Source: an uncultured Ruminococcus sp. (GTDB taxonomy: Bacteria; Bacillota; Clostridia; Lachnospirales; Lachnospiraceae). From it: 8,523 nucleotides of DNA. Positions 5,936-8,523 of this stretch are shown here, in pieces; within the stretch, counting starts at the first letter, position 1; the number at the start of each line of letters is the position of its first letter. The position numbers were made by a program, and so were the translations under genes. The notes below the pieces were generated by a model that did no database searches, had not been told where the DNA came from, and saw only the letters and a list, made by a program, of their open reading frames with translations. The stretch is taken from NCBI GenBank assembly GCA_900544395.1, contig UQVC01000055.1:1-8523 (forward strand), in the 5' to 3' direction.

Positions 5936-6547
5936 ATGGAACGAACAAGAGAAGAAATGGAAGCAAGACTGCATAAGCAGATTCAGTTTATTGTAGAGGT
6001 GGATAAAGTAAAGAATATTTTCCGGCAGACTTATCTTGCGGATGCGAACCGGAAAGAGAATGATGCAGAACATTCCTGGCATCTGGCGCTTATGGCGATC
6101 CTCTTGAAAGATTATATGGAAGAAGAGGCAGATCTGATCAAAGTGATGACGATGGTTCTGATCCATGATCTAGTGGAGATCGATGCAGGAGATACCTATG
6201 CATATGATGAAAAAGGCGCGGTTACCAAACGAGATCGGGAAGAAAAAGCGGCAGATCGTATTTTTGGCCTTCTGCCGGAAGATCAGGGAAACGAATTCCG
6301 CATGCTGTGGGAAGAATTTGAGGCTTATGAAACTGCGGAAGCGAAGTATGCGCATCTTTTGGATAATTTTCAGCCTCTTTTGTTAAATGATGCATCCGGC
6401 GGAAAAAGCTGGGCAGAACATGGAGTTCATAAAAGTCAGGTGTATAAACGAAACGAACGGATTCCGGAGACTTCCGGGATGATCTGGGAGCAGATCCAGA
6501 AAATCGTGCAGAAACATATCGAACAGGGACATTTGTTTGAGGATTGA
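5936..6547 (+). CDS. HD-domain phosphohydrolase, YfbR/HDDC2-like (probable 5'-deoxynucleotidase)
   Basis: A 203-residue cytosolic metal-dependent hydrolase of the HD_3 type. The metal ligands are visible: His46 in AEHSWH, His77-Asp78 in LIHDLVEIDAGD and Asp143 in HLLDNFQPLLLN. Glu81 and Asp86 sit where E. coli YfbR has its catalytic Glu72 and Asp77, at a constant offset of nine residues. YfbR removes phosphate from deoxynucleoside 5'-monophosphates, and human HDDC2 belongs to the same group. The substrate here is inferred only from the family. GGAGG lies 9 bases before the ATG, inside the preceding gene. A sirtuin gene follows 40 bases later, so the two may be co-transcribed, both acting on nucleotide-type metabolites. 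Confidence 0.88.
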   Translation: MERTREEMEARLHKQIQFIVEVDKVKNIFRQTYLADANRKENDAEHSWHLALMAILLKDYMEEEADLIKVMTMVLIHDLVEIDAGDTYAYDEKGAVTKRDREEKAADRIFGLLPEDQGNEFRMLWEEFEAYETAEAKYAHLLDNFQPLLLNDASGGKSWAEHGVHKSQVYKRNERIPETSGMIWEQIQKIVQKHIEQGHLFED

Positions 6548-6587
6548 GAAAAGCGGCAGAGGAATTGCAGATAAGGGGGCGCAGCAG

Positions 6588-7316
6588 ATGTATGAAGCAG
6601 AAGTTGAAAAACTGCAGAAGATGATCGATGAGAGCAGCAACATTGTGTTTTTCGGAGGGGCCGGAGTATCCACAGAAAGTAAGATTCCGGATTTTCGAAG
6701 TGCAGATGGGATTTATCATCAGTCCTGTGAATATTCACCGGAGCAAGTGGTCAGTCACAGTTTTTATGTGAGTCATCCCGAGGCATTTTTTCGATTTTAT
6801 AAAGAAAAGATGATGGTGTTGGATGCACAGCCAAATGCTGCGCATTTGAAGCTGGCAGAATTGGAGAAAGCCGGTAAGTTAAAAGCAGTGATCACACAGA
6901 ATATCGACGGACTGCACCAAGCGGCAGGCAGTCAGAATGTATATGAGCTGCACGGAAGTATTCATCGTAATTACTGTGAAAAATGTGGGCGCTTTTATGA
7001 TGCCGCATTTATAAAAGAAGCGGATGGGGTGCCGCTCTGCAGCTGTGGCGGAAGGATCAAGCCGGATGTGGTCTTATATGAAGAAGCATTGGATGGAGAG
7101 ACGATACAACATAGCGTACAGGCAATTTCCAAAGCAGATATGCTGATCATTGGAGGGACATCGTTGGTGGTCTATCCGGCGGCAGGATTTATTGATTATT
7201 TTCGGGGAAAATATCTGGTGGTGATCAACAAATCAGAAACTGCAAGAGCTGTCCGGGCGGATTTGAGTATTTCTGCGCCCATTGGAGAAATCCTGGGAAG
7301 AATTGAAGTAAAATAA
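6588..7316 (+). CDS. cobB: NAD-dependent protein deacylase (sirtuin, class U-type)
   Basis: A 242-residue SIR2 deacylase that uses NAD+ to remove acetyl groups from lysines. The NAD-binding loop is GGAGVSTESKIPDFRS (23-38), with Lys32 where many sirtuins have Gly. QNID is at 104-107 and the catalytic base is His122 in ELHGS. A four-cysteine zinc site is formed by C130, C133, C151 and C153, the second pair spaced CxC. GTSLVVYPAAG (190-200) and NKSE complete the cofactor pocket. The E. coli CobB/SIRT5 Tyr-x-x-Arg pair for succinyl-lysine is here Tyr71 and Lys74, so deacetylation is more likely than desuccinylation (inference). I chose the ATG at 6588 because AAGGGGG precedes it and translation then starts at the usual length. 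It is the last gene before the strong terminator at 7317. Confidence 0.94.
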   Translation: MYEAEVEKLQKMIDESSNIVFFGGAGVSTESKIPDFRSADGIYHQSCEYSPEQVVSHSFYVSHPEAFFRFYKEKMMVLDAQPNAAHLKLAELEKAGKLKAVITQNIDGLHQAAGSQNVYELHGSIHRNYCEKCGRFYDAAFIKEADGVPLCSCGGRIKPDVVLYEEALDGETIQHSVQAISKADMLIIGGTSLVVYPAAGFIDYFRGKYLVVINKSETARAVRADLSISAPIGEILGRIEVK

Positions 7317-7370
7317 AAAAATCTGCGGATGTGCTGTGAAATTGAAAAACAGCACATGCCGCAGATTTTT
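7317..7370. terminator. Strong bidirectional intrinsic terminator between convergent genes
   Basis: A 20-bp stem (7317-7336 with 7350-7370, one bulged G at 7358) and a 13-base loop. Outer A-run and T-run make it work in both directions. It ends the plus-strand sirtuin transcript and the minus-strand methyltransferase transcript, whose stop codons flank it at 7316 and 7384. Confidence 0.93.
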
Positions 7371-7383
7371 GTTGTCTAATTTT

Positions 7384-8247
7384 TTAGTTACAGCTTTCCC
7401 ATCTTCCGGATGCGCCGCATGGCAGTACCAGTCCGGTATTTTTTACAGGAAGTCCGATTTCCTGGGATTCTACTTTTCCATTCCAAGGTTTTAATTCGGT
7501 TGCCAGCATATAAGTCAGGACGGACGGCGCCAGTCCTGTTGTGTAAGAGTTCACAAGAAAGAACAGGGCGTCTTTGGACAGGATTTTTGTACAAAGCTGG
7601 ATGAATGGATGGATCATGTCTTCGATCTTCCAGATTTCTCCTTTTGGACCTCTTCCATAGGAAGGCGGATCCATAATGATCGCATCGTAAGTATTGCCTC
7701 TGCGGATCTCACGTTCTACGAATTTTACGCAGTCATCCACAAGCCAGCGGATCGGAGCGTCCTTTAGTCCGGAAGAAACAGCATTTTCCTTTGCCCAGGT
7801 GACCATTCCCTTGGAAGCGTCTACATGGGTAACCTGTGCGCCAGCCGCAGCGGCAGCCAGTGTGGCTCCTCCGGTGTAGGCAAAAAGATTCAAAACTTTC
7901 ACAGGACGTCCCGCATTTTTGATTTTTTCAGAGAACCAGTCCCAGTTTGTTGCCTGTTCCGGGAATAATCCAGTATGTTTGAAGTTAAATGGCTTTAAGT
8001 TGAAGGTGAGAGAACCATAGTGGATCTGCCACTGTTCCGGCAGACTGAAGAATTCCCATTCACCGCCTCCCTTTTTGCTGCGATGATAATGTCCGTTGCG
8101 GGATTTCCATCCCTTGTCTGTTTTCGGGGTATCCCAGATTACCTGTGGGTCGGGACGAACGAGGATATAATCTCCCCATCGTTCCAGCTTTTCTCCTTTT
8201 GAGCAGTCGATCACCTGGTAATCTTTCCAATTGTCAGCTATCCACAT
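7384..8247 (-). CDS. Class I SAM-dependent methyltransferase (RlmI/COG1092-like)
   Basis: A 287-residue Rossmann-fold methyltransferase. The N-terminal ~100 residues (WGDYILVRPDPQVIWDTP, then LFPEQATNWDW at 94-104) precede the SAM core. Motif I is VLNLFAYTGGATLAAA (118-133), Asp143 in HVDASKG caps the second strand to bind the SAM ribose, and DPPSYGRGPKGE (193-204) is the substrate-side motif IV of the RlmI/RlmL-C group. Those relatives methylate 23S rRNA cytosine or guanine. The PUA domain of E. coli RlmI is absent, so the exact target is unknown. The ATG is preceded by AAAGGA at a long distance (about 12 bases), a weak ribosome site. The gene stands alone, convergent with the sirtuin gene. 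A lone methyltransferase of this size is common in Lachnospiraceae (recollection). Confidence 0.88.
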   Translation of the reverse strand: MWIADNWKDYQVIDCSKGEKLERWGDYILVRPDPQVIWDTPKTDKGWKSRNGHYHRSKKGGGEWEFFSLPEQWQIHYGSLTFNLKPFNFKHTGLFPEQATNWDWFSEKIKNAGRPVKVLNLFAYTGGATLAAAAAGAQVTHVDASKGMVTWAKENAVSSGLKDAPIRWLVDDCVKFVEREIRRGNTYDAIIMDPPSYGRGPKGEIWKIEDMIHPFIQLCTKILSKDALFFLVNSYTTGLAPSVLTYMLATELKPWNGKVESQEIGLPVKNTGLVLPCGASGRWESCN

Positions 8248-8301
8248 AATAATAGAATTCCTTTCTTTTCTTTCTTTATCAATCAGTCATTCTGAGTTTG
8301 T

Positions 8302-8328
8302 ATCATAAAATTATCTGTTTTAAGGCAA
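8302..8328 (-). promoter_or_regulatory. Weak candidate promoter for the methyltransferase gene
   Basis: On the minus strand TATGAT (8307-8302) follows TTGCCT (8328-8323) with a 15-base spacer, shorter than ideal. The ATG is about 55 bases downstream. No better pair is seen between the terminator at 8386 and the gene. Confidence 0.3.
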
Positions 8329-8385
8329 GGATATCATCTCATAAATAAAAGAAATTTTCAACCGTATCGGAAGAGGATTTTCAGA

Positions 8386-8427
8386 AAAAAGCAGAAAGCA
8401 CGGTTTTCACCGTGCTTTCTGCTTTTT
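8386..8427. terminator. Perfect 19-bp hairpin terminator upstream of the methyltransferase gene
   Basis: Bases 8386-8404 pair without mismatch with 8409-8427 around a TTTC loop. The arms carry A- and T-runs, so it could act in both directions. On the minus strand it would end a transcript arriving from the right, either a gene beyond 8523 or a short RNA from the candidate promoter at 8472-8500. On the plus strand no gene ends here. Confidence 0.88.
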
Positions 8428-8471
8428 GGTATGTCATTGAGAGGTTTTCCTCGTTGCTTTGCAGTTTGTAT

Positions 8472-8500
8472 TATATACAAATCTGGGGAATATCCTACAA
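8472..8500 (-). promoter_or_regulatory. Candidate minus-strand promoter with overlapping dyad at the right edge
   Basis: TTGTAG (8500-8495) is followed after 17 bases by TATATA (8477-8472), or after 19 bases by TATAAT (8475-8470). The dyad TTTGTA-N5-TACAAA (8465-8481) covers the -10. Transcription would run left into the hairpin at 8386-8427. The sequence is AT-rich, so a chance match is possible. Confidence 0.35.
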
Positions 8501-8523
8501 TGAGGATGTATATATAAATTGGA

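Noticed and set aside
6222..6738. Several overlapping minus-strand open frames opposite the HD and sirtuin genes, and similar ones opposite aroD and the nuclease gene
   Set aside because: Their translations are low-complexity or Ser/Phe/Leu-rich mirror images of the real genes, without ribosome sites or recognisable domains.
6588..7316. SIR2-type antiphage defence (Thoeris/DSR-like NADase)
   Set aside because: The protein has the zinc cysteines, the length and all loops of an ordinary deacylase, and no defence partner such as a TIR or STALD protein is nearby.
8434..8523. Minus-strand frame open from the right edge to a TGA at 8434, just before the terminator
   Set aside because: It is only about 29 codons, the peptide is not protein-like, and another frame is open too. 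It may be the tail of an outside gene, but nothing here shows it.

Overview
The window looks like chromosome from a low-to-moderate GC Bacillota, most likely a gut clostridium of the Lachnospiraceae. This is inferred from strong AGGAGG-type ribosome sites, the style of the histidine kinase and ABC cassette, a Rpn/PD-(D/E)XK protein with an EGRE-repeat tail, and a small protein resembling DUF6483. No rRNA, tRNA or CRISPR is seen.

Left third (about 92-3476, all on the minus strand, visibly AT-rich): a self-contained two-component/ABC-transporter cassette. Transcription order is response regulator, an 88-base gap with three 12-bp-period direct repeats, ABC ATPase, ABC-2 permease (8-base overlap with the ATPase gene), then histidine kinase. 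The ATPase has a Glu in the Q-loop position, as in lantibiotic-immunity (LanF/BcrA-like) transporters. The likely role is sensing and exporting, or resisting, a membrane-active peptide. No peptide precursor gene is in view. The first ~54 bases resemble the end of a mutator/IS256-type insertion sequence.

Middle (3477-5466): a divergent promoter region, then on the plus strand a Rpn-family (PD-(D/E)XK) nuclease-like gene with a structured leader, followed 11 bases later by a complete type I 3-dehydroquinate dehydratase gene (aroD).

Right of middle (5467-7370, plus strand): a promoter just behind aroD leads into a tight run of three genes: a DUF6483-like small protein, an HD-domain (YfbR/HDDC2-like) phosphohydrolase starting 1 base after it, and a zinc-binding sirtuin deacylase. 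The run ends at a strong bidirectional terminator.

Right end (7384-8523): a convergent gene for a class I SAM-dependent methyltransferase of the RlmI/COG1092 type. It is preceded by a perfect 19-bp terminator hairpin and a further candidate promoter at the edge. That pair could make an ~80-nt RNA, or could terminate a minus-strand gene lying outside the window.

Most of the genes are recognisable families. The least explained parts are the 12-bp repeat operator, the anti-Shine-Dalgarno hairpin before the nuclease gene, the DUF6483-HD-sirtuin run and the promoter-hairpin pair at the right edge.
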